Assembly: GCA_963807235.1 (NCBI GenBank)
Contig: CAWEBF010000018.1
Span: forward strand, 1-64,000
Reading direction: 5' to 3'
Origin: CAWEBF01 sp963807235
GTDB lineage: Bacteria; Acidobacteriota; Vicinamibacteria; Vicinamibacterales; UBA2999
DNA length: 64,000 nucleotides
The position numbers and the translations under genes were made by a program. This document shows, piece after piece, positions 55,999-63,281 of this stretch. The notes under the pieces are model-generated. The model was not told where the DNA came from. It made no database searches and worked only from the letters and a program-made list of their open reading frames with translations. Position 1 is the stretch's first letter; the number at the start of each line of letters is the position of its first letter.

Positions 55999-57036
55999 CT
56001 AGTTGACCAGCCGGTCCCAGTCCCCGTCCTGCGCGTCCTTCGCAATGGCCAGGCCGCCGTCCGACCCGACAAAGGAGGGCGTGTCGATCACGCGGACTTT
56101 CCCACCGCCCACTCGCTCCAGTGCCTTCTCGAGAGTCGGACCGAGGTTCCGGATCAGGGCCCCGCCGCCGGCCAGGATCACCTGCTTGCGCACGCGCTCC
56201 TGGAACTCAGGTTCGACCCGCGGCAGGAGGTCCAGCATCGTCTCGACGATGGGCGCCACGATCGACTCGCAGGCGGTGCGCATCTCGGCCGTGATGTCGA
56301 GGCGCGTCGGCGCTCCGTTGACCGGCGCGCTCACGATGACCGGTTCGGCCGGCTCCCCGACGAAGCTGTACTGTTCCTTCCAGTCGCGCACCATGAAGAC
56401 CGTAAAACTGGCGTCGGGATAGCGTGCCTGGACGAGCTTTTGCAACTGCTCGTCGATGGAATCCCCAGCGATCGTGAGCGACCGCTGGTCGTCGTCGGTC
56501 GGGTAGCGCCCCTGCATCAGGCAGAAGTCGGTCGTGCCCGCCCCGATGTCGATGATCAAGGTGTGGAGCAGCGCATCCAGACCGTAGGCCACGGCGAAGG
56601 GCTCCGAGACGATCATCAGGCTGTCCACGACGCCCTTGAGCGCGTTGCGCAGCTGCTGCTTGTTGGTGCGCATCGTCGCGGCCGGCACGCCCACCACCGC
56701 GTGAACCTGTTGGCGCTTGCTGTTCTTCACCCCCACCAGTCCCAATAGGTGACGCAGCAGCTCGCGGGCAGCCTCGAGGTCCTTGGACGAGCCCTCCTTC
56801 AGGAGACCACGTTCGAGGGGACGGTGCAGATCGAGCATCGTGCGGTTGTCGATCGCTTCGCGCCCGATCAGGAGATCGCGGCGAAGGACCTTGCGAGCCA
56901 CGAGGTCTGTCGGCCATCCGACGAAGCTGTCGACCACGAATTGCTGGCCGGTGGAAGACGAGATAGCGCTTCGCGAGGTGCCGAGGTCGATGCCTACGCT
57001 GAGAACGCCGTCGTTGGTGCGAGTGTCTGCTGCCAC
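55999..57036 (-). CDS. MamK-like actin-family ATPase
   Basis: 345-residue actin-fold ATPase. Phosphate-1 motif GIDLGTS (15-21), phosphate-2 DIGAGTTD (163-170), connecting Glu145 in VSEPFAVAYGLD, adenosine motif LAGGGALIRNLG near the C-terminus. It resembles MamK, the magnetosome filament, more than MreB or ParM: SFVGWPTDLVARKVL, TMLDLHRPLERG, RNALKGVVDSLMIVSEP and KEQYSFVGEPAE have clear MamK counterparts. No magnetosome genes are in the window. It lies between a membrane-bound amidase (25-base gap) and a SPOR protein, pointing to a filament that organises envelope enzymes. GTG start with an AGGA upstream. Intact. Confidence 0.88.
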   Translation of the reverse strand: MAADTRTNDGVLSVGIDLGTSRSAISSSTGQQFVVDSFVGWPTDLVARKVLRRDLLIGREAIDNRTMLDLHRPLERGLLKEGSSKDLEAARELLRHLLGLVGVKNSKRQQVHAVVGVPAATMRTNKQQLRNALKGVVDSLMIVSEPFAVAYGLDALLHTLIIDIGAGTTDFCLMQGRYPTDDDQRSLTIAGDSIDEQLQKLVQARYPDASFTVFMVRDWKEQYSFVGEPAEPVIVSAPVNGAPTRLDITAEMRTACESIVAPIVETMLDLLPRVEPEFQERVRKQVILAGGGALIRNLGPTLEKALERVGGGKVRVIDTPSFVGSDGGLAIAKDAQDGDWDRLVN

Positions 57037-57061
57037 GTCTGTCCTGCCTTTTCTCTGTCGT

Positions 57062-58051
57062 TCAACCGCGGGCTCGAGCGAAGTTGTCCACGCCAGCCGC
57101 CAGCGCGGCGGCGATTTGCTGCCTGTAGTCCTGAGTGCTCAACCGTTCCGCCTCGTCCGCGTTCGACAGGCACGACACCTCGGCCAGGATGGCCGGCATG
57201 TCGGTCGCGACGAGCACGACGAAAGGGGCCGCCTTCACACCTCGGTCGGCGGCCGTCGCGCCGCCCCGACGCATCTGCGCGACAAGCGTGTGCTGGACCG
57301 CGGCCGCCAGGCGCCTGGATTCATCGCGCCTCGCATCGGTGAAGATCTTGTCGAGCAGCGTCCGCAGGTCCGCCATCGAATAGCCCGAGTGCTGGTTCTC
57401 GCGCTCGGCGATCGCGTCGAGTTCGTCGTCGTCGCTCGGGCCGAGGTAGTAGGTCTCGATGCCGAGCGTCGTCGGCGATCTGAAGGAGTTGAGGTGGACC
57501 GACACGAACACGTCGGCATCACCCGCGTTGGCGATGGCCGCCCGCTGCTGGAGCGACACTGTTTCGTCCCCCTCGCGCGTCATCACCGTGTGGAAACCTC
57601 GTGCCTGCATTTCGAGTCGCAGGCGGCGTGCGATATCGAGCGTCACGAACTTCTCCGAGACGCCGTCGGCGCTCGAGGTGCCGTGGTTCGTGCCGCCGTG
57701 GCCCGCGTCGATGGCGACCTTGCGGACCCCGAGGCCGAGCACGCCCGGTGAAAACGGTTTGCCCGCCGCTGCCACGACTGGTGTCCGGGCGGCCGGGGCC
57801 GAACGAGGCCCCACGCTACTGTTGGCTGGCGTCCTGCGAGAGCTGGCGGCCGGTTCGGTCGGACGCCCCGCACCAGATGCGGCCAGGATAACGGCCACCG
57901 CGATCGCCGCCGCCGTCGCCGATCGGGGCGCGTGGGACGTTCCGCGGGCGACTGAACGGACGGGTTGGGGCAGGCGGTCGCAGATCACATCGAGATTGCT
58001 CTCGACTGCCTGCCGCAGCGCCTGCGCTCTATGCTTGTCCGGAAGTGTCAC
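57062..58051 (-). CDS. Membrane-anchored N-acetylmuramoyl-L-alanine amidase (Amidase_3)
   Basis: 329 residues. Cytoplasmic N-terminus of about 44 residues, one membrane helix (TAAAIAVAVILAASGAG), linker, then a zinc amidase domain: VAIDAGHGGTNHGT (His118), EKFVTLDIARRL (Glu133), SVHLNS (His186) and AILAEVSCLSN with the catalytic Glu. It cleaves the stem peptide from peptidoglycan and makes the denuded glycan that SPOR domains bind. First gene of the amidase/actin/SPOR operon. GTG start at 58051. Amidases of this type usually have a cleaved signal; the anchored form with a cytoplasmic tail could contact the actin filament. Confidence 0.9.
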   Translation of the reverse strand: MTLPDKHRAQALRQAVESNLDVICDRLPQPVRSVARGTSHAPRSATAAAIAVAVILAASGAGRPTEPAASSRRTPANSSVGPRSAPAARTPVVAAAGKPFSPGVLGLGVRKVAIDAGHGGTNHGTSSADGVSEKFVTLDIARRLRLEMQARGFHTVMTREGDETVSLQQRAAIANAGDADVFVSVHLNSFRSPTTLGIETYYLGPSDDDELDAIAERENQHSGYSMADLRTLLDKIFTDARRDESRRLAAAVQHTLVAQMRRGGATAADRGVKAAPFVVLVATDMPAILAEVSCLSNADEAERLSTQDYRQQIAAALAAGVDNFARARG

Positions 58052-58112
58052 GTCGCTTCAGGTAGTTGTATCGGACCGCCCGAGGCGGGCTGATAGCCCC
58101 TGCTCGATGCTG

Positions 58113-58133
58113 CACGGGAGTGCAACTCCCGTG
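58113..58133 (+). promoter_or_regulatory. Palindrome upstream of the CBS gene
   Basis: CACGGGAG-TGCAA-CTCCCGTG, a perfect 8-bp inverted repeat that ends one base before the TACAAA -10. It would sit over the -35 region, so it may be an operator rather than a hairpin in RNA. Confidence 0.4.
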
Positions 58134-58134
58134 G

Positions 58135-58140
58135 TACAAA
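58135..58140 (+). promoter_or_regulatory. -10 element of the CBS gene, leaderless type
   Basis: TACAAA(T) six bases before the GTG at 58147; no SD in between. Confidence 0.35.
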
Positions 58141-58146
58141 TCACAG

Positions 58147-59532
58147 GTGGCCAACGCCCCGGGCAAGAAGATCTGCGACAGCATCCTGGACGCCATCGGC
58201 AACACGCCGATGGTGCGCATCAACGCCATCACGCGCGGCGTGGTGGACGCGGAGGTGCTCGCCAAGCTGGAAACCTTCAACCCGGGCAATTCCACCAAGG
58301 ACCGCATGGCGGTCCAGATGATCGAGGACGCCGAGGCGGCGGGGCTGCTGAAAGAGGGCGGCACGGTCGTGGAGGGCACGTCGGGCAACACCGGCATGGG
58401 GCTGGCCATCACGGCGGTGATCAAGGGCTACCGCTGCGTCTTCACCACCACCGACAAGCAGAGCAAGGAGAAGATCGACGCGCTGAAGGCGTTTGGCGCG
58501 GAAGTGATCGTGTGTCCGACGGACGTGGACCCGGAGGACCCGCGCTCCTACTACTCGGTGGCCACGCGGCTGGCGCGCGAGATTCCCGGTGCGTGGAAGG
58601 CGGACCAGTACGCGAACCCGTCGAACACCAAGGCGCATTACGAGCAAACGGGACCCGAGATCTGGGACCAGACCGACGGCCGGGTGACGCAGCTCGTCGT
58701 CGGCGTCGGGACGGGCGGCACGGTCAGCGGCGTCGGCCGCTATCTCAAGGAGAAGAACCCCGCCATCAAGGTGTGGGGCATCGACACCTACGGCTCGGTG
58801 TTCAAGAAGTACAAGGAGACCGGCGTCTTCGACAAGAACGAGATCTACCCCTACATCACCGAGGGCATCGGCGAAGACTTCCTGCCCGGCAACGTGGACT
58901 TCTCGATCATCGACCACTTCGAGAAGGTGACCGACAAGGACGCGGCCATCATGACGCGCCGTCTCGCCCGCGAAGAGGGCATCTGGGCCGGCAACTCCGC
59001 CGGCTCCGCCATGGCCGGGCTGCTGCAGCTGCGCGACCGCTTCACCGCCAAGGACACGGTGGTCGTGATCTTCCACGACCACGGCTCGCGCTACCTGGGC
59101 AAGATGTACAACGACGAGTGGATGCGCGCGCGCGGCTTCTTCGAGGTGATGGGCATGACCGCCCGCGACCTGGTGGCCATGGGCGGCGCCGGCGAGCTGT
59201 TCTCAGTGGAGGCCGGCCGGCCGGTGGGCGAGGCCGCGAAGATGATGGGCACCCACGACTTCTCGCAGATCTCCATCACCAAGAACGGCCGCCTGGTCGG
59301 CTCACTGAACGAGACGCACCTTTACGACGAGCTGATGAAGGACCCCAATGTGCGCGTCAAGCCGGTGGAGGAAGTGATGCAGCCGGCGTTCCCGTTCGTG
59401 GACATTTCCACGCCGGTGGAGCTGCTGGCCTCGATGATCCACCCGGAGAACCCCGCCGTCCTCGTCCGCGACTTCAAGACGGAGAAGACGTTCATCATCA
59501 CGCGCTCCGACATCATGCGCGTGCTGATGTAG
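58147..59532 (+). CDS. cbs: Cystathionine beta-synthase-like PLP enzyme with C-terminal CBS domains
   Basis: 461 residues. PLP-dependent beta-replacement enzyme that condenses serine with homocysteine, or makes cysteine. PLP Lys51 in NPGNSTKDRM, the phosphate-binding loop GTSGNTGMGLA, then GVGTGGTVSGVGRYLKEK and EGIGEDFLPGN, with Ser in GIWAGNSAGSAM. Two CBS domains (EAAKMMGTHDFSQISITKNG and VEEVMQPAFPFVDISTPVEL) close the protein and may sense an adenosyl ligand. GTG start at 58147, immediately after a leaderless-type promoter; an in-frame ATG at 58066 lacks support. Intact. Confidence 0.93.
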   Translation: MANAPGKKICDSILDAIGNTPMVRINAITRGVVDAEVLAKLETFNPGNSTKDRMAVQMIEDAEAAGLLKEGGTVVEGTSGNTGMGLAITAVIKGYRCVFTTTDKQSKEKIDALKAFGAEVIVCPTDVDPEDPRSYYSVATRLAREIPGAWKADQYANPSNTKAHYEQTGPEIWDQTDGRVTQLVVGVGTGGTVSGVGRYLKEKNPAIKVWGIDTYGSVFKKYKETGVFDKNEIYPYITEGIGEDFLPGNVDFSIIDHFEKVTDKDAAIMTRRLAREEGIWAGNSAGSAMAGLLQLRDRFTAKDTVVVIFHDHGSRYLGKMYNDEWMRARGFFEVMGMTARDLVAMGGAGELFSVEAGRPVGEAAKMMGTHDFSQISITKNGRLVGSLNETHLYDELMKDPNVRVKPVEEVMQPAFPFVDISTPVELLASMIHPENPAVLVRDFKTEKTFIITRSDIMRVLM

Positions 59533-59552
59533 GCCTCACGCCGCCGTCGGCG

Positions 59553-60227
59553 TCAGTCGAGAGGGAGCAGATCGGGGCGCCCAGCCGGCATGTGCTCGTC
59601 CACGGCGATGGCGTAGAAGCCGCTCGCGGCGTAGGTCACCATCACCGCCACCATGTCCATCGCGCCCTTCTTGCCGAACAGCTCGACGGCCTTGGCGAAC
59701 GTGGCGGAGTCCATCTTGCGATCGTGGAACAGCTGGTGGCCGAAGCGGATCACCAGCGCGTCCTTCTCGTCGATGCCGATCGGCGAGAGACGATGCTCGC
59801 GCACGTATTCGATCAGCTTCGCGTCCAGGCCCACCTTCGTCCCGATCGCCTGGTGGGCATTCCATTCCAGGCTGTAGTTGGTCTCACGGGACGCCACCAG
59901 GATCGCCAGCTCGCGGACGCGCGGGGGCAGCGACCCGGCCACGGCGGCGTTGTGCAGATCGAAGAGCGCCAGGGCGGCCTCGGGGTTGTAGGCGGCGAAG
60001 GCGAGCGGGCCTCGCAGCACGCCGTCCTGGCCACGGCCGGGCAGCTTGTCGAAGATGGCCTGGCTTTTCGCATCCAGGTCCTTGCGCTGCAGATAGGGCA
60101 GCCGCGCACGGGAGTCGGCGTCGAGGTCGGCTGGCAGCCTGGAACTGGTTTGTCCGAAGGCTGCAATGGCCGCTGCGAGGACTGACGCGGTGGCCACAAC
60201 CCACTGGAGCTGACGATGTCTGGTCAT
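59553..60227 (-). CDS. Exported carboxymuconolactone decarboxylase-like protein
   Basis: 224 residues. Signal peptide (WVVATASVLAAAIAAFG, then QTSSRLPADL) and one AhpD-like domain: PLAFAAYNPEAALALFDLHN, RVRELAILVASRETNYSLEW, NAHQAIGTKVGL. The AhpD CxxC is replaced by SLEWNAH, the variant seen in CMD-like proteins that lack the redox Cys pair, so it is not a thiol peroxidase. ATG at 60227. It converges on the CBS gene with 20 bases between the two stop codons. Confidence 0.85.
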   Translation of the reverse strand: MTRHRQLQWVVATASVLAAAIAAFGQTSSRLPADLDADSRARLPYLQRKDLDAKSQAIFDKLPGRGQDGVLRGPLAFAAYNPEAALALFDLHNAAVAGSLPPRVRELAILVASRETNYSLEWNAHQAIGTKVGLDAKLIEYVREHRLSPIGIDEKDALVIRFGHQLFHDRKMDSATFAKAVELFGKKGAMDMVAVMVTYAASGFYAIAVDEHMPAGRPDLLPLD

Positions 60228-60287
60228 GGGCCGATTATGTCTCGGCCGAACCGAACTTCCTTGATGAGCCGGACGTAAAGGCGAGGT

Positions 60288-60719
60288 ATGAGCGCCATTC
60301 GCCAGATCCAGTGGGGCCGGGTCCTCTTGGCCGGATTCCTGGCCGAGGTCGCGGTGTTCGTGGTGTTTCTCCTGATACTCGGCGTGGCCTGGCTGGCAGG
60401 TGTCCCCGAGATGGCCGTGCCCATGACCCCGCTGGACTACGTGGAAGCCCTGGTGGCCTCGTTTCTCTCCATCTATTTCTTCACGCTGTGGGTGGGGCGG
60501 CGCCTCGACTCGGGCTTCGTGCTGCACGGAGCCCTGATCGGGCTCGTGGCGATGTCGCTGTTCCTGCTGCTCATCTTCGTGGGCGCAGGCTCAATCGAGC
60601 AGCCGATCCTCTACTGGGTGGCACACGGCCTGAAGATCGCGGGCGGGATCACCGGTGGGCTCGTTGCCGAACGGCGACGACGAGCCGTCCCGCTCGCGCC
60701 TGCACAGATTCGCGCTTGA
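60288..60719 (+). CDS. Four-helix membrane protein, unknown function
   Basis: 143 residues: helices at VLLAGFLAEVAVFVVFLLIL, YVEALVASFLSIYFFTLWV, FVLHGALIGLVAMSLFLLLI and WVAHGLKIAGGITGGLVAE. SD GGCGAGGT before the ATG at 60288. Its stop abuts the end of the convergent gene. Not recognised. Confidence 0.7.
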   Translation: MSAIRQIQWGRVLLAGFLAEVAVFVVFLLILGVAWLAGVPEMAVPMTPLDYVEALVASFLSIYFFTLWVGRRLDSGFVLHGALIGLVAMSLFLLLIFVGAGSIEQPILYWVAHGLKIAGGITGGLVAERRRRAVPLAPAQIRA

Positions 60720-61199
60720 CTAGCGTTCGATTCGCCGTCCGGGGCCGATGACCTCGAATGGCAGCTCGCTTGATGCGCGGGGACCGTTGGCTCCCAGCAC
60801 GGTCACGACGATCGAATACGAGCCCGCCGGAAGCGCGGACCAGGCGAAGTAGTGGTTCAGCGGGGCCTGCATGCCGTCCAGGTCTATCTCGCTGGCCCGA
60901 TAGTAGTCCGGCGAGTCGACCACGATTCTGAGCCGGCGGTTGTCCTCGTGTGGCGCCACGCGTACGAGGCTGCGCATCTGCGCAGGCGACATCGCGAATC
61001 TCGAGGTGAGGCGAAGCTCGACCGGATGGGTGTTCGCGTTCTCCGTGAGAACGCGCGCATGAGACGGCGTGCCGACCCGAGAGTCGTAGAGCGAGGGTGG
61101 CTTCTGACCGGGACGCTGTTCCGCCGCCGCCACCGCGGCGAAGCACACTACGCCGGCGACGATTGTCCCCACGCTGAATCCCGGCCGTCTCTCGCTCAT
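60720..61199 (-). CDS. Exported hypothetical protein
   Basis: 159 residues with a signal peptide (VGTIVAGVVCFAAVAAAEQ) and a beta-sandwich-like mature part (ELRLTSRFAMSPAQMRSLVR, YYRASEIDLDGMQAPLNHYF, SYSIVVTVLGANGPRASSEL). ATG at 61199 with a perfect GGAGG SD. It may be an Ig-like binding domain. No family recognised. Confidence 0.7.
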   Translation of the reverse strand: MSERRPGFSVGTIVAGVVCFAAVAAAEQRPGQKPPSLYDSRVGTPSHARVLTENANTHPVELRLTSRFAMSPAQMRSLVRVAPHEDNRRLRIVVDSPDYYRASEIDLDGMQAPLNHYFAWSALPAGSYSIVVTVLGANGPRASSELPFEVIGPGRRIER

Positions 61200-61324
61200 G
61201 CAGGCCTCCGTGCGGCGGGATCGTGACAACCGTATGACCGCCGTTGATCCTGAATCGGCAGCAATCGCGATCGGGAACAGTGGCGAGCGCGCATCGTTTC
61301 ACTCTTAGCGTTCGACTTGGGTGC

Positions 61325-61330
61325 TAGACT
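61325..61330 (+). promoter_or_regulatory. -10 element of thrC, leaderless type
   Basis: TAGACT 8 bases before the TTG at 61339, no SD. If right, the earlier in-frame GTG at 61321 cannot be the start. Confidence 0.4.
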
Positions 61331-61338
61331 CGCGCAGC

Positions 61339-62529
61339 TTGCCGGCGCCCACGACCACACTCACACATCTCCAGTGTTCGCGGCCGGGCTGCGGCCTCGT
61401 GTTGAGCCACACCGTTCCGCAGAACCTGTGCCCGTCCTGCCACGCGCCGCTGCTCGCGCGTTATGACCTGGCTGCCGCATCGAAGACGCTGAACCGCGAG
61501 GCAGTGCGGGGGCGAGTGCACTCGATGTGGCGGTATGCGGAGGTATTGCCCGGCGGCGCGCCAGTGACGCTGGGTGAGGGCATGACGCCGTTGATTCACG
61601 CCCGGCGGCTCGGCGGCGATCTCGGCCTGGATCGGCTGTTCGTCAAGGAAGAGGGGCAGAACCCGACCAACTCGTTCAAGGCGCGCGGGATCTCGGCGGC
61701 GGTCACGGCCGTCAAGAGCCTCGGCATCGAGACGATTGCCCTGCCGACGGCCGGCAACGCTGGCGGCGCAGCCGCGGCCTATGCGGCCCAGGCGGGCCTA
61801 CGCTGTGTGATCGCCATGCCCGCCGACACGCCGATCGCGATCGTGCTCGAGTCCAAGGCGTGCGGAGCCGACGTGCGCCTGATCGACGGGCTGATCTCCG
61901 ACTGCGGCGCGTTCATCGCAGCCGAGGCGCCCAGGCACGGGTGGTTCGAGATCTCCACGCTGAAGGAGCCCTACCGGATCGAGGGCAAGAAGACGATGGG
62001 GTACGAGCTGTGGGAAGAGATGGACGGCGTGCTGCCTGACGTGATCGTGTACCCCACAGGCGGTGGCGTAGGCCTCATCGGCATGTGGAAGGCATTCGAG
62101 GAGCTGGAGGAGATGGGCCTCACGGGCAGCCAGCGCCCGCGGATGGTGGCGGCCCAGGCCGAGGGCTGCGCGCCAATCGTGCGGGCCTTCCAGCAGCGCG
62201 CGCCGGCGTCCGAGAAGTGGGAGCAGGCCACGACCGTCGCTGCGGGCCTGCGCGTGCCGAAGGCGCTCGGTGACTTTCTGATCCTGGCGGACATCTACGC
62301 CAGCCATGGGGAGGCCGTGGCTGTCAGCGATCAGGAGCTGATGACGGCGTGCCAGCATCTTGCTCGCGCGGAAGGCATTTTCGCCGCGCCGGAGGGCGGG
62401 GCCGGCCTCGCCGCCATCAAGCGGCTGGTGGCGCAGGACAGGATCGCGCGCCACGAGTCGGTGGTGCTCTTCAACACCGGCAGCGGCTACAAGTACCTGG
62501 AAGCCTGGCAGGCCGCGCTGGGCGACTGA
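61339..62529 (+). CDS. thrC: Threonine synthase
   Basis: 396 residues. Converts O-phosphohomoserine to threonine. N-terminal zinc ribbon with Cys13, Cys18, Cys31 and Cys34, PLP Lys114 in NPTNSFKARG, the phosphate loop PTAGNAGGAAAAYAAQ, and YPTGGGVGLIGMWKAFEELE. The C-terminus FNTGSGYKYLEAW is typical. The TTG at 61339 is preferred to a GTG at 61321 because a -10 lies between. It stands alone, not next to hom or thrB. Intact. Confidence 0.94.
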   Translation: MPAPTTTLTHLQCSRPGCGLVLSHTVPQNLCPSCHAPLLARYDLAAASKTLNREAVRGRVHSMWRYAEVLPGGAPVTLGEGMTPLIHARRLGGDLGLDRLFVKEEGQNPTNSFKARGISAAVTAVKSLGIETIALPTAGNAGGAAAAYAAQAGLRCVIAMPADTPIAIVLESKACGADVRLIDGLISDCGAFIAAEAPRHGWFEISTLKEPYRIEGKKTMGYELWEEMDGVLPDVIVYPTGGGVGLIGMWKAFEELEEMGLTGSQRPRMVAAQAEGCAPIVRAFQQRAPASEKWEQATTVAAGLRVPKALGDFLILADIYASHGEAVAVSDQELMTACQHLARAEGIFAAPEGGAGLAAIKRLVAQDRIARHESVVLFNTGSGYKYLEAWQAALGD

Positions 62530-62588
62530 GCCGCCGGCGCCCGTCGGTGGGCGCCAGCAGCAACCGGGTTCGAACGTGTGTTCCGCGC

Positions 62589-62787
62589 CTAAAACGAGAC
62601 GCTGACCGTGTTGGTGCAGGTTGCGGTGCCTGTCACACAGCACCTTGTAGGTGTAGGTTGCCGTGGCCGGCACCAGAGTGCCGGGGTAGTCGTGCTGCGA
62701 CCACTGTTGCTCGTGGCTACGCCCTGAGGCCGTTGCGATATACCTCGACGTGATCGACCGCGGACCCACGCCGCTGATGTGTACAGC
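62589..62787 (-). pseudogene. C-terminal FN3-like fragment of the broken surface-protein gene
   Basis: Reads PATATYTYKV...TGTATCTNTVSVSF and stops at TAG 62589-62591. This is the usual end of an FN3 domain in secreted acidobacterial proteins. Upstream, VDHVEVYRNGLRA is in frame only after a one-base change. It is separated from the rest of the gene by the transposase fragment. Confidence 0.6.
62591..62722. repeat. Direct repeat, copy A (partner at 63871-64000)
   Basis: About 130 bases encoding the FN3-type end, repeated in the same orientation at 63871-64000 with scattered differences (shared blocks such as GCTGACCGTGTTGGTGCAGG and CACCTTGTAGGTGTAGGT). The pair brackets the Ig-like units and the transposase fragment. 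Confidence 0.8.
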
Positions 62788-63281
62788 CTAGTCGGCGGCG
62801 ACGGTGAGGCGCCGACGAGGTAAAGAGGCAATTCCCCGAGCATGGAAGATCGCGGCATCGAGTTCGGCGGTGCCGCTGGCATCAGTGACCGCGGTATCGA
62901 TGATGAAGCCGTGGCGATTCTCGGTCAGCAGATGCCCGAGAAAGGCCAGCTTGGCTTCGCGGCCGGTCGACTTTCTTATACAGCGGCGCGTCGGGATCCG
63001 TCGTCGACTGATGGGTGTCGTTGCGCCGCGTCTGTCCATGGAAATAGACAGTCGGATTCTTGGGGTCGTCGGGCGGTGTCCGGTGCGATGTCCTTCGGTT
63101 TGAAACGCTTGTGGGTGGCCGACGCCTCGAGCAGCGTGCCGTCGACGGTGAAGTGCTCGTCGGACAACAGTGCGTCGTCTTTGATCGCAGCCAAGACTTC
63201 CGCAAAGAACGCGTCGGCGACGTCCCCGTCGAGCAGGCGGTCAGGATCTGTGGTAAACGTGGTCGCGTCCCAGACGCCGCC
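62788..63281 (-). mobile_element. IS5-like transposase fragment (broken in several frames)
   Basis: Protein pieces in three frames match IS5/IS1182-type DDE transposases: VWDATTFTTDPDRLLDGDVA, FFAEVLAAIKDDALLSDEHF, TVDGTLLEASATHKRFKPKD, NPTVYFHGQTRRNDTHQSTT, PDAPLYKKVD and KLAFLGHLLTENRHGF. The N-terminal third and everything after about GTAELDAA are missing. No terminal inverted repeats were found at either edge. A dead remnant. Confidence 0.8.

Noticed and set aside
55999..57036. Magnetosome island
   Set aside because: Only a MamK-like gene is present. No mamA, B, E, I, M, O, P or Q homologues are in the window, and the neighbours are cell-wall genes.
62560..62600. tRNA T-arm-like GGTTCGAAC
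   Set aside because: No matching acceptor, D or anticodon stems can be drawn around it; chance match after thrC.
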